DNA of 8,009 nt from assembly GCA_012522985.1 (NCBI GenBank), contig JAAYJJ010000174.1, forward strand, positions 1 through 8,009. Direction: 5' to 3'. Position 1 is the first letter of the stretch; each line of letters opens with the position of its first letter. The position numbers and the translations under genes were made by a program. Shown one piece after another: positions 1-7,629 of the stretch. The stretch is from Aliarcobacter butzleri. GTDB taxonomy: Bacteria; Campylobacterota; Campylobacteria; Campylobacterales; Arcobacteraceae. Under the pieces are notes generated by a model. The model was not told where the DNA came from. It did no database searches and saw only the letters and a program-made list of their open reading frames with translations.

Positions 1-941
1 TCTTTTAAAACTTTTTTAATCTCATCAGCAGTATCTAAAGCATTTGCACCTGATTGTAAAAACATCCCTATAGGAATAGCTGGAGATTTATCAAGTTTTG
101 TAATAAGATTATAACTATTTGAACCTAGCTCCACCGTAGCTACATCTTTGATTCTAAGAGTTCCACCATCACTTTTGCTACTTACTATAATATCACCAAA
201 CTCATCAGGTGATGTCATCCTCTCTTGAGAGAGTATAGTATAAGTAAACATCTGTTTTTCTTCCAAAGGCTCTGATGCAAACTTACCAGCAGCGTATTGT
301 TCATTTTGTTCTTGGATAGCAGATATTACATCTTGAGGAGTTAGCTTATATAAAGAGAGTTTTTTTGGATCTATCCATACTCTTATAGAGTAATCCCTAG
401 CACCAAAAACAACAGCATCACCCACACCTTTTACCCTTTTGATCTCATCAACTATATTGATTAAAGCATAATTTGAAAGATATGTTGAATCATATGTTCT
501 CTCAGGTGAGTGAACAACAGCAACCATAAGCATACTAGGAGATCTTTCAAAGACTCTAACACCTTGACGTTGTACAGCTTCAGGTAGCTTTGCTACGGCT
601 GCTTGAACTCTATTGTTTACATCTATTTTTGCATCATCAGCATTGGTTCCAACTTCAAAAAATACACTAATAGTTATCTTACCACTATCATCAGCACTAG
701 AACTCATATAGATCATATTTTTTGCACCATTGATCTGCTCTTCTAGAGGTGCGGCAACTGTTTTGGATAGTGTTTCTGCACTAGCTCCTGGATAGACTGT
801 ACTTACTACTACTTGAGGAGGTACAACTCTTGGATACTGCTCTATAGGCAAACTTATCATAGAAGCAAGTCCAGCAAGAAGTATTATTATAGATACAACA
901 GCTGAAAATACTGGATTTTTTATAAAATATGAGGAAAACAT
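1..941 (-). CDS. RND-family multidrug efflux pump, inner-membrane subunit (AcrB/CmeB-like), N-terminal part
   Basis: This is the proton-driven inner-membrane transporter of a tripartite efflux complex. It exports drugs, bile salts or similar compounds through an outer-membrane channel. The reading frame is open from an ATG at 941 to the left edge, giving 313 complete codons of a family usually about 1,030-1,050 residues, so about 70% lies outside the window. Visible parts are a short cytoplasmic start (MFSSYFIKNP), the first membrane helix at about residues 11-30, the porter-domain motif YPGASAETL (50-58), GVGDAVVFGARDYSIRVWID (172-191), and SGANALDTA (297-305). These align by eye with the AcrB N-terminal half. 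The start is supported by AAGGA (953-949, minus strand) seven bases upstream, inside the end of the adaptor gene. The adaptor stop codon is separated from this ATG by one base, so translation is probably coupled. The substrate cannot be read from this part. Confidence 0.95.
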   Translation of the reverse strand, partial: MFSSYFIKNPVFSAVVSIIILLAGLASMISLPIEQYPRVVPPQVVVSTVYPGASAETLSKTVAAPLEEQINGAKNMIYMSSSADDSGKITISVFFEVGTNADDAKIDVNNRVQAAVAKLPEAVQRQGVRVFERSPSMLMVAVVHSPERTYDSTYLSNYALINIVDEIKRVKGVGDAVVFGARDYSIRVWIDPKKLSLYKLTPQDVISAIQEQNEQYAAGKFASEPLEEKQMFTYTILSQERMTSPDEFGDIIVSSKSDGGTLRIKDVATVELGSNSYNLITKLDKSPAIPIGMFLQSGANALDTADEIKKVLK

Positions 942-942
942 A

Positions 943-2022
943 TTAATTTCCTTCCATTACTACCACTTTTGAGTCTGGTCTTATTTTGGCAATATTATTT
1001 ATTATTACGCTATCACCCTCTTTTAGTGGTCCTTCTACTATCAAACCATCTTTTGTAAGTAGATCTGTACTAACAGGTCTTGGTTTTGCTATATCGTTTT
1101 CAACTATATATATAATAGCCCCATTTTGAGTTTGGAAAATAGCCTCTTCTGGTATTGCTATGGCATTATTTATAGTAAGTCCTTCTAAAATAATATTTGT
1201 AAAATCCCCTACTAAAAAACTATTATCACTATTTTCTAGTTTAGCTCTAAGTAAAAGTGTATTTGTAACTGCATCAATAGAAGGAGCTATAAAGTCTATC
1301 TTACCACTAGCTACAGACTCTTTACCTTTACTATCAATTACCTTAATAGATATATTATCTTTTGATAATTGAGGCAAAAATCTTTTTGCATCCTCTTTTG
1401 GTATAGAAAACTCTATATGAACTGGATTTATAGCTGTTATTGTAGTAAGAAGAGCATTTGTTTGGATATAGTTACCAACATCTGCTTTTTTTATACCTAC
1501 AATCCCACTAATGGGAGCTTTAATAGATGTATAATCAAGATCAATAGTAGCTAGTTTTAAGTTAGCTTTAGCATCTTCATATGCTGATACAAAAGAGTCA
1601 TACTCTTTATCACTTATAGATTGAGTTTCATATAGTTTTTTAGCTCTATCATAATCATTTGAAGCTTTATTATAATTAGCCTTTAGGACTTCTACTCTAG
1701 CTTGATATACATCTTGCTCTATAGAATAAAGTAAATCACCTTTTTTAACATAACTACCTTCAATAAAATGTTGTTTTTCTAAAACACCTTGAACTCTTGA
1801 AACTATAGAAACCTCTTCATAAGGCTTGATTATAGCAGGGTATCTTTTTTGTAAAGATATATCTTTTCTTTCAATCTTTGCTACCCCTACAGGTACTGCT
1901 TGGGCACTTTGTCCTTGAGACATCTGTTGTTTAGAGCCTTTGTCATCCATACAACCGCTTAGGGCAAATACCAAACAAGCTGCACACAAAGCTTGTGTGT
2001 ATCTATTTTTGTCTAATCTCAT
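943..2022 (-). CDS. RND efflux periplasmic adaptor lipoprotein (AcrA/CmeA-like membrane fusion protein)
   Basis: The adaptor bridges the RND pump and the outer-membrane channel in the periplasm. It has 359 residues, slightly shorter than AcrA (397). The N-terminus is a lipoprotein signal: a short basic stretch, a hydrophobic run and the lipobox LSGC with Cys24 as the lipidated residue, followed by a polar Gln/Ser linker. The barrel-sandwich (lipoyl-like) halves are at about 68-102 (KPYEEVSIVSRVQGVLEK) and 163-196 (YTSIKAPISGIVGI), flanking an alpha-hairpin coiled coil at about 104-160. The beta-barrel (about 200-282) and membrane-proximal domain (about 285-359) follow. The start ATG has a good AGGAG five bases upstream (2032-2028, minus strand). 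It is the first gene of the efflux operon, with the pump one base downstream. The outer-membrane channel gene is not in the window and may follow the pump. Divergence from a MarR-type gene suggests repressor control. Confidence 0.95.
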   Translation of the reverse strand: MRLDKNRYTQALCAACLVFALSGCMDDKGSKQQMSQGQSAQAVPVGVAKIERKDISLQKRYPAIIKPYEEVSIVSRVQGVLEKQHFIEGSYVKKGDLLYSIEQDVYQARVEVLKANYNKASNDYDRAKKLYETQSISDKEYDSFVSAYEDAKANLKLATIDLDYTSIKAPISGIVGIKKADVGNYIQTNALLTTITAINPVHIEFSIPKEDAKRFLPQLSKDNISIKVIDSKGKESVASGKIDFIAPSIDAVTNTLLLRAKLENSDNSFLVGDFTNIILEGLTINNAIAIPEEAIFQTQNGAIIYIVENDIAKPRPVSTDLLTKDGLIVEGPLKEGDSVIINNIAKIRPDSKVVVMEGN

Positions 2023-2027
2023 TTAAA

Positions 2028-2060
2028 CTCCTAAAAACCAGTTTTGATTTTAGCATAATA
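2028..2060 (-). promoter_or_regulatory. Likely promoter and ribosome binding site of the efflux operon
   Basis: On the minus strand there are two overlapping -10 candidates, TATTAT (2060-2055) and TAAAAT (2052-2047). The second has TTAAGG 17 bases upstream (2075-2070) as a weak -35. The transcript would start near 2040 and carry AGGAG (2032-2028) just ahead of the adaptor ATG at 2022. Motif matching was by eye only. In Campylobacterota the -35 box is often poorly conserved, so the exact box is uncertain. Confidence 0.45.
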
Positions 2061-2077
2061 TCACACAAACCTTAAAT

Positions 2078-2095
2078 TATCTTTCCAGAAAGATA
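2078..2095. promoter_or_regulatory. Candidate operator: 18-base palindrome between the regulator and efflux operon
   Basis: TATCTTTC-CA-GAAAGATA has two perfectly complementary 8-base arms around a 2-base centre. Its size and symmetry suit a dimeric winged-helix repressor such as a MarR protein. It lies at or just upstream of the -35 region of the efflux promoter and about 28 bases upstream of a TATAAA box for the regulator gene, so one site could influence both directions. Binding by the neighbouring MarR protein is inferred from position and symmetry. The two-base loop makes it a poor RNA hairpin, which favours a DNA-binding site over a terminator. Confidence 0.55.
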
Positions 2096-2122
2096 TATAA
2101 AGTATTTTTTTAAGATAAAAAT

Positions 2123-2178
2123 TATAAAATTTACTATATCATACAAGTAATCAATATTATAAATCCAAAATAAAGAGG
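2123..2178 (+). promoter_or_regulatory. Likely promoter and ribosome binding site of the MarR gene
   Basis: TATAAA at 2123-2128 is preceded by a T-rich stretch (2103-2111), the arrangement often seen in Campylobacterota promoters in place of a clear -35 box. AGAGG at 2174-2178 lies four bases before the ATG at 2183 and is the ribosome binding site. An alternative -10 is TATATC at 2135-2140. Confidence 0.4.
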
Positions 2179-2182
2179 TGGT

Positions 2183-2701
2183 ATGGATAAGCATAATGTA
2201 TTAGGTTTTATAGATAGTAAGCATAAGTTTTTACAAAAAACTTTACCAGATTTGCATGAAAAATATAAGTTCGTAGTAGATATAGGTTTACCTTTGATGC
2301 TAGTAAATAAACTATTATCAGAACAAAAAGAAAAAGTCTTTACAAACAAATACAATATTACTCCTTCAGAATTTGATGTATTAATGTCACTTCTTTGTAT
2401 AGATAAGCCACTTTCACCTACTTTGCTTTATGAAAATATGATTTTTTCTTCAGGTGGTATGACAAAACTACTTAAAAAGTTAGAAAAGAAAAATCTAATC
2501 ATTAGAGTTCCATCTCAAAAAGATAAAAGAAGTATGCTTGTAGCTTTGAGTGATGAGGGTAAAAGGTTTGTTTTAAGTGCTTTTGAAGATATAGCAAATG
2601 TTACATTAGAGGCTATTGAGTTTATAAATGAAGAAGAGAAGATAATTTTTGCTAAAATCTTAAAAAAGATTTTATTAAACCTTACAAATAGCGATGATTA
2701 A
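2183..2701 (+). CDS. MarR-family transcriptional regulator
   Basis: This is a 172-residue winged helix-turn-helix protein, a little longer than the usual 140-150 because of about 30 extra N-terminal residues. The DNA-binding region runs from about residue 58 to 130: ITPSEFDVLMSLL (59-71), then the recognition helix region SSGGMTKLLKKLEKKNLI (89-106), then the wing with the family D-x-R signature (KDKR, 113-116) and the typical exit ALSDEGKRF (121-129). The C-terminal helix (about 146-168) together with the N-terminal helices would form the dimer interface. MarR proteins usually repress neighbouring genes and release DNA on binding small phenolic or other ligands, or on oxidation. The divergent RND efflux operon and the palindrome in between make that operon the probable target, and autoregulation is possible. 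Ligand unknown. The single Cys72 could in principle be redox-active, but nothing in the sequence shows this. Confidence 0.92.
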   Translation: MDKHNVLGFIDSKHKFLQKTLPDLHEKYKFVVDIGLPLMLVNKLLSEQKEKVFTNKYNITPSEFDVLMSLLCIDKPLSPTLLYENMIFSSGGMTKLLKKLEKKNLIIRVPSQKDKRSMLVALSDEGKRFVLSAFEDIANVTLEAIEFINEEEKIIFAKILKKILLNLTNSDD

Positions 2702-2720
2702 ACTATATCTTATCAATACT

Positions 2721-2755
2721 TGGATAATATATTGACTATTTTTATAGAATTAGGA
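2721..2755 (+). promoter_or_regulatory. Possible uvrA promoter and ribosome binding site
   Basis: The 64-base gap after the MarR gene has no hairpin terminator. It contains a GATAAT box (2723-2728, one mismatch to TATAAT, directly preceded by TG) and a TTGACT box (2732-2737). With 17-base spacing, the TTGACT would point to ATTAAA at 2755-2760 and give an almost leaderless uvrA transcript, so the GATAAT box is the more natural promoter. TAGGA (2751-2755) is ten bases before the uvrA ATG, a slightly long spacing. Read-through from the MarR gene is equally possible. Confidence 0.3.
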
Positions 2756-2765
2756 TTAAATATTT

Positions 2766-5588
2766 ATGGCAAATGAAACTATCAAAATCTATGGTGCAAA
2801 AGAAAATAACTTAAAAAATATAAACTTAGAGATTCCAAAAAACAAACTTGTTGTTTTTACAGGGCTTAGTGGTAGTGGTAAATCAACTCTTGCTTTTGAT
2901 ACTTTGTATGCAGAAGGTCAAAGAAGATATATAGAGTCCCTATCAGCTTATGCAAGACAGTTTTTAGATAGGATAGGAAAACCAGATGTTGAAAGAATAG
3001 AAGGGCTTACTCCTGCTATTGCTATAGATCAAAAAACAACTAGCAAAAATCCTAGATCAACAGTAGGGACTATAACAGAAATATATGATTATTTTAGACT
3101 TTTATATGCTAGAGTTGGACATCAGCATTGTCATTTATGCGGTAATCCTATCTCAAAAATGTCATCAAGTGATATTATAGATCAAGTTTTATCCTTACCA
3201 GATGAATCAAAAATCATTATACTAGCACCTCTAGTAAATGAAAAAAGAGGTTCATTTGCAGACTTACTTGAGAGTATTAGACAAAAAGGCTATGTAAGAG
3301 CTATGATTGATGGGGTTACGGTAAGACTAGATGAAGAAATAGAGCTAAGCAAAACAAAAAAACATACCATCAAAGTAGTTATAGATAGAGTTGTAATAAA
3401 AGATGAAAACAAAGAGCGAATTGCTAGTGATGTAGAAAAAGGACTAAAAGAGAGCTTTGGTGAGCTTGAAGTAGAAATAACCAACTATGAAGAGGTGGGT
3501 ATTGATAGTGGGCATATTCATTATAGCGAACATATGGCTTGTTTTGATTGTAAAATCTCTTTTGAACCATTAGAGCCTCTTAGTTTTTCTTTTAACTCTC
3601 CAAAAGGTGCTTGTCCTAGTTGTGATGGCTTAGGAATAAGATATTCACTAGATATGAAAAAAATCATCAATGAAGATTTAAGTATAGATGATGGAGCTAT
3701 AAAGGTAATCTATGGATTTAACAAAGGATACTATTTTAAGATGTTAAAAGCCTTTTGTGAAGCAGCTTCAATAGATACCAAAAAGCCTTTTTGTGAACTA
3801 GAGGATTTTGAAAGAAAAGCAATACTTCATGGAAGTGTCGAAAATGCAACCTTTACATGGAAAAGGCACAAACTTACCCGTCCTTGGGAAGGTATAGTTA
3901 AAATAGCTTACAATATGATAAAAGATGACAAAGAGATATCAGAATATATGACTGAAAAAGTGTGTGATAGTTGTGGTGGTAATAGACTAAAAGCATCAAG
4001 CCTAGCAGTCAAAGTAGCCAATAAAGGCATAGCTGATATTATAAGTATGCCTATAGAAGAGGTATATAGGTTTTTTGAAGACAAAAGTAACTTTGATTAT
4101 TTTGGTTCAAAAGATGTGATGATATCAACTCCAATACTTAAAGAGATACGAGAGAGAATCTACTTTTTGTATGATGTAGGACTAGGTTATCTTACACTAA
4201 AACGAGATGCTAGAACCATAAGTGGTGGAGAAGCCCAAAGAATAAGAGTAGCATCTCAAATAGGAAGTGGGCTAACTGGTGTAATGTATGTACTTGATGA
4301 GCCATCTATTGGATTACATGAAAGAGATACAGCAAAACTTATAAGAACTCTAAAAGCCCTACAAGAAAAGGGAAATAGTGTAATAGTTGTTGAACATGAT
4401 AAAGAGACTATACAAAGTGCTGATTTTATAGTAGATATTGGACCAAATGCTGGAAAATATGGTGGAGAGGTTGTATTTGCTGGAGATTTAAAGGCTCTAA
4501 AAAAAGCCAAAACACAAACAGCTCTTTATCTAACTGGTAAAAAAAAGATAGATTATCAAAAGAACAGAGCCCAAGAGTTTTTTATAGAAATTCAAGATGT
4601 AAATATCAATAATATTGAAAATCTAAGTGTAAAAATACCTCTAAAAAACCTAGTAGCTATTACAGGAGTTAGCGGAAGTGGTAAAAGTTCACTTATCTTA
4701 CAAACACTTTTGCCTGTAGCTAAAGAGCTATTAAATCATGCTAGAAAAATCAAAAAAGTTGATGGTGTAACTATAGAAGGACTTGAAGAGCTTGATAAGG
4801 TCATCTATCTTGATCAATCTCCTATAGGAAGAACTCCACGAAGTAATCCAGCAACATATACTGGACTTATGGATGAAATAAGAGATATATTTGCTAAAAC
4901 TAAAGAGGCAAGTATTAGAGGTTATACTATAAGTAGATTTAGTTTCAACGTCAAAGGTGGAAGATGTGAAAAATGTCAAGGAGAGGGTGAAATCAAGATA
5001 GAGATGCACTTTTTACCTGATATTATGGTTAAATGTGATGATTGTAAAGGAAAAAGATACAACCCTCAAACTTTAGAGATCTTATATAGAGGCAAAAGTA
5101 TAGCTGATGTACTTGATATGAGTGTAAGTGAGGCCTTGGAGTTTTTTGCTAAGGTGCCAAAAATCAATGCAAAACTTCAAACTTTAGTTGATGTAGGACT
5201 TGGTTATATTACTCTTGGACAAAATGCAGTAACTCTTAGTGGTGGTGAAGCTCAAAGGATCAAACTAGCAAAAGAGCTAAGCAAAAAAGATACTGGAAAT
5301 ACTCTATATATTCTAGATGAGCCAACAACTGGGCTTCATTTTGCTGATGTAGATAAGCTAACTGGTGTACTACACAACCTAGTAGAGCTAGGTAATAGTG
5401 TAATAGTCATAGAGCATAATCTTGATGTTATAAAAAATGCTGATTATATCATAGATATGGGACCAGAAGGTGGAAGCAAAGGCGGAAAAATAATAGCTAG
5501 TGGTACACCTATGCAAGTAGCAAGTAATTATCAAGAAAATGGTAGCTATACAGGTGAGTATCTAGCAAAAGAATTTCAAATTAAGTAG
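2766..5588 (+). CDS. uvrA: Excinuclease ABC subunit A, UvrA
   Basis: UvrA is the damage-sensing ATPase of nucleotide excision repair. As a dimer it scans DNA, binds bulky lesions and loads UvrB, after which UvrC cuts. The protein has 940 residues, the standard full length. First ABC module: Walker A GLSGSGKST (33-41), UvrA signature ISGGEAQ (485-491), Walker B MYVLDEPS (507-514). Second module: Walker A GVSGSGKSS (634-642), signature LSGGEAQ (824-830), Walker B LYILDEPTTG (847-856). Zinc modules: CxxC pairs at Cys259/262 with Cys283/286, and Cys734/737 with Cys757/760 (the damage-recognition zinc finger). Further CxxC pairs lie at 122/125 and 400/403. All key residues are intact, so it should be active. 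The UvrB-interaction and insertion domains lie between residues about 120 and 400. The next gene starts 4 bases after the stop, suggesting a shared transcript. No LexA-type box was recognised upstream. Confidence 0.98.
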   Translation: MANETIKIYGAKENNLKNINLEIPKNKLVVFTGLSGSGKSTLAFDTLYAEGQRRYIESLSAYARQFLDRIGKPDVERIEGLTPAIAIDQKTTSKNPRSTVGTITEIYDYFRLLYARVGHQHCHLCGNPISKMSSSDIIDQVLSLPDESKIIILAPLVNEKRGSFADLLESIRQKGYVRAMIDGVTVRLDEEIELSKTKKHTIKVVIDRVVIKDENKERIASDVEKGLKESFGELEVEITNYEEVGIDSGHIHYSEHMACFDCKISFEPLEPLSFSFNSPKGACPSCDGLGIRYSLDMKKIINEDLSIDDGAIKVIYGFNKGYYFKMLKAFCEAASIDTKKPFCELEDFERKAILHGSVENATFTWKRHKLTRPWEGIVKIAYNMIKDDKEISEYMTEKVCDSCGGNRLKASSLAVKVANKGIADIISMPIEEVYRFFEDKSNFDYFGSKDVMISTPILKEIRERIYFLYDVGLGYLTLKRDARTISGGEAQRIRVASQIGSGLTGVMYVLDEPSIGLHERDTAKLIRTLKALQEKGNSVIVVEHDKETIQSADFIVDIGPNAGKYGGEVVFAGDLKALKKAKTQTALYLTGKKKIDYQKNRAQEFFIEIQDVNINNIENLSVKIPLKNLVAITGVSGSGKSSLILQTLLPVAKELLNHARKIKKVDGVTIEGLEELDKVIYLDQSPIGRTPRSNPATYTGLMDEIRDIFAKTKEASIRGYTISRFSFNVKGGRCEKCQGEGEIKIEMHFLPDIMVKCDDCKGKRYNPQTLEILYRGKSIADVLDMSVSEALEFFAKVPKINAKLQTLVDVGLGYITLGQNAVTLSGGEAQRIKLAKELSKKDTGNTLYILDEPTTGLHFADVDKLTGVLHNLVELGNSVIVIEHNLDVIKNADYIIDMGPEGGSKGGKIIASGTPMQVASNYQENGSYTGEYLAKEFQIK

Positions 5589-5592
5589 AAAA

Positions 5593-6756
5593 ATGAAAAG
5601 AGTTATAATTGTAGGTGCAAGTTATGCAGGGCTTCATGCCGTTAAAACTTTTAATAATAAACACAGTTTTGAAGTTTTTATCTTTGATAAAAAAAACTTT
5701 CACTATCTTCAAACTGAAGCTTATGATTTTATAGCAAATAAATCAAATATCTCTGATATTACCGTAGATATAAGATCATATATCAATAAACTATCTTCAA
5801 ATATAAAATTTGTAAAACAAAAGGTTTTAGAGTTTGATAGTACAAGTAAAACAGTTAAAACTACACATAGTTCATATAGTTATGACTATCTTATCATAGC
5901 TACAGGGGCAAGAACAAATTTTCCTAGCTTTATCAAAGGACTAAGAGAGCATTCAAATGGTGTAAAAACCCTTTTTAGAGCTCTTGGCTTTAAGCAAAAG
6001 TTTGAAAGTACTATCTATGACTATATACTACACAATGCCTTTGAGTATAAAAGAGATTACAATATCATTATAGGTGGAGCGGGTTTAAGTGGTGTAGAAA
6101 TAGCAGCAGAAATGGCGTATATCATACAAAATAACTTTAAAAGACTAGGTATTAATTGTCTTGGATTTAATATCTTACTTGTTGATGCAGCTGATAGTAT
6201 TTTACCTGGAATGAACAAACAAATCATCTATGCCACAGTAAAAAGGCTTAGAAATCTAGGTGTTCATATCAAAACAAAATCCTTTATTCAAGAGGTTTTT
6301 GAAAACAAACTAATCTTACAAAGTGGCGAAACTTTAAACTTTGACTTTATGATATTTACGGGTGGTATCAAAGCTGAAGCTATACAAGGTACAAAAGAGT
6401 ATAAGCTAAACCGCTTTAACCAATACATTATAGATGATTATTACCGTATAAGTGATGAAAAAGATATATATGCTATAGGTGATGTATGCGAGATAAAAGA
6501 TAAAGATGGATCTATCATACCACCAACTGCCCAAAGTGCAGAACAAAGTGGTGTAATAGTAGCCCAAAATATCATAAGAGCCGAAAAAAACCAAGTACAG
6601 ATTATCAAAAAACCAAAAATGAGAGGTATGTTTATAGCTCTTGGTGGTAAATATGCTGTTGGTATGCTATATGATAAAATAGTCTTTAAAGGTTATGGGG
6701 CTTATCTAATAAAAAAGATAATAACTAACTTTTATAAAATGTTTTTAAAACCATAA
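5593..6756 (+). CDS. NAD(P)/FAD-dependent oxidoreductase, type II NADH dehydrogenase-like
   Basis: This 387-residue flavoprotein has the two-dinucleotide fold of the NDH-2/AIF group. It has an N-terminal FAD Rossmann motif, VGASYAGLHA (7-16), with Asp32 at the end of the second strand. ATGA is at 103-106. The NADH-binding motif is GGAGLSGVEIAAEM (161-174), with acidic Asp198 where an acid favours NADH over NADPH. The second FAD motif is IYAIGDVCE (292-300). PPTAQSAEQSG (310-320) matches the AQxAxQ quinone-site motif of NDH-2 enzymes. The last 20 residues (about 368-387) form a basic-hydrophobic segment that could anchor the enzyme on the inner face of the membrane. There is no CxxC pair near the flavin, so disulfide reductase is unlikely, and the cysteines of sulfide:quinone reductase are not evident. 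Likely job: NADH oxidation with electron transfer to quinone, though the acceptor is inferred. The ribosome binding site is weak and the ATG lies 4 bases after the uvrA stop, so translation may depend on uvrA. Confidence 0.85.
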   Translation: MKRVIIVGASYAGLHAVKTFNNKHSFEVFIFDKKNFHYLQTEAYDFIANKSNISDITVDIRSYINKLSSNIKFVKQKVLEFDSTSKTVKTTHSSYSYDYLIIATGARTNFPSFIKGLREHSNGVKTLFRALGFKQKFESTIYDYILHNAFEYKRDYNIIIGGAGLSGVEIAAEMAYIIQNNFKRLGINCLGFNILLVDAADSILPGMNKQIIYATVKRLRNLGVHIKTKSFIQEVFENKLILQSGETLNFDFMIFTGGIKAEAIQGTKEYKLNRFNQYIIDDYYRISDEKDIYAIGDVCEIKDKDGSIIPPTAQSAEQSGVIVAQNIIRAEKNQVQIIKKPKMRGMFIALGGKYAVGMLYDKIVFKGYGAYLIKKIITNFYKMFLKP

Positions 6757-6757
6757 A

Positions 6758-6802
6758 TGATATAATATTCCACATTTAAATAGATTAGATTTACTAAAGG
6801 AG
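6758..6802 (+). promoter_or_regulatory. galU promoter (extended -10) and strong ribosome binding site
   Basis: TGATATAAT at 6758-6766 is a perfect TATAAT with an upstream TG one base away (extended -10). It directly follows the oxidoreductase stop codon, and no good -35 box is present. A transcript starting near 6773 would have a leader of about 35 bases. AAAGGAG (6796-6802) lies five bases before the TTG start at 6808. This strong site is what decides the unusual start codon. galU can therefore be expressed independently of the genes upstream. Confidence 0.6.
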
Positions 6803-6807
6803 ATATA

Positions 6808-7629
6808 TTGATACGAAAATGTCTATTTCCAGCTGCTGGATATGGAACTAGGTTTTTACCTGCAACAAAAGCAGTACCAAAGGAGATGTTACCAATACTT
6901 ACAAAACCTTTGATAGAGTATGGTGTTGATGAAGCTATGAGTGCTGGAATCAATGAGATATCTATAGTTACAAGTAGGAATAAAAAAGCTATAGAAGATC
7001 ACTTTGATATAAGCTATGAGATAGAAGATAAGCTAAAAGGAAGCAAAAAAGAGGAGTATTTATCAAATATAAGAAATATTATCCAAAACTGTAGCTTTAC
7101 ATATACAAGACAAATAGAGATGAAAGGCCTAGGTCATGCTATACTTACAGCAAAGCCTCTAATAGGTAATGAGCCTTTTGCAGTTATTTTAGCTGATGAT
7201 CTATGTGATAATGGCAAAGACAAAAGTGTACTATCTCAAATGGTAGATCTATATAATAAATACAAATGCTCAATAGTAGCTATAGAAGAGATAGAACTAA
7301 GCAATAGTGACAAATATGGTATTATTGATGGAACTATAATAGAAGATGATGTTTATAGAGTATCAAATATGATAGAAAAACCAACACCTAGTGTTGCTCC
7401 AACAAATCTAGCTATTATAGGAAGGTATATACTAACGCCAGATATATTTGATATAATATCCTCTACAAAAGCAGGACTTGGTGGAGAGATACAGATAACT
7501 GATGCACTCTTAACTCAAGCAAAAGAGGGAAAAGTTATTGCTTATAAATTTAAAGGCAAAAGATTTGATTGTGGTAGTATAGATGGTTTTGTAGAAGCTA
7601 CAAATTATTTTTATACTAAAAATAGCTAA
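6808..7629 (+). CDS. galU: UTP--glucose-1-phosphate uridylyltransferase (UDP-glucose pyrophosphorylase), GalU
   Basis: GalU makes UDP-glucose from UTP and glucose-1-phosphate in the cytoplasm, supplying the sugar donor for lipooligosaccharide, capsule or other surface glycans and for UDP-galactose or UDP-glucuronate. The 273 residues fit the family (about 270-300). Motifs: the nucleotide-binding signature PAAGYGTRFLPATKAVPKEM (8-27), GLGHA (107-111), VILADDL (126-132) with the metal-binding acidic pair, MIEKP (188-192), GGEIQITDAL (225-234) and GKRFDCGS (250-257). The start is TTG, not ATG. The first in-frame ATG is codon 27, inside the catalytic signature, and AAAGGAG sits correctly ahead of the TTG. 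The bases after the stop are T-rich (7635-7650) without a convincing GC hairpin, so termination here is uncertain. A related nucleotidyltransferase specific for another sugar is possible but less likely given the GalU-type signature. Confidence 0.95.
   Translation: MIRKCLFPAAGYGTRFLPATKAVPKEMLPILTKPLIEYGVDEAMSAGINEISIVTSRNKKAIEDHFDISYEIEDKLKGSKKEEYLSNIRNIIQNCSFTYTRQIEMKGLGHAILTAKPLIGNEPFAVILADDLCDNGKDKSVLSQMVDLYNKYKCSIVAIEEIELSNSDKYGIIDGTIIEDDVYRVSNMIEKPTPSVAPTNLAIIGRYILTPDIFDIISSTKAGLGGEIQITDALLTQAKEGKVIAYKFKGKRFDCGSIDGFVEATNYFYTKNS

Noticed and set aside
1160..1554. Two plus-strand open frames (1160-1372 and 1369-1554) opposite the adaptor gene
   Set aside because: They lie antisense to a clearly coding, motif-rich adaptor gene, have low-complexity composition (Ser/Leu or Cys/Tyr rich), and lack recognisable domains.
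2134..2355. Minus-strand 73-residue frame across the MarR start and its leader
   Set aside because: It is a shadow of the MarR gene with no domain, and it would run through the regulator's promoter and ribosome binding site.
3290..5009. Three minus-strand frames inside uvrA (3290-3484, 4256-4510, 4731-5009)
   Set aside because: They are Ser/Leu/Phe-rich reverse-complement shadows of a fully conserved uvrA reading frame.
2766..5588. Internal repeat in uvrA (two SGSGKS and two SGGEAQRI blocks)
   Set aside because: This is the normal tandem ABC-module architecture of UvrA and not a recent duplication.
6406..6953. Minus-strand frames at 6406-6594 and 6732-6953
   Set aside because: They are shadows of the oxidoreductase and galU. 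The second also covers the galU promoter. No domain features.
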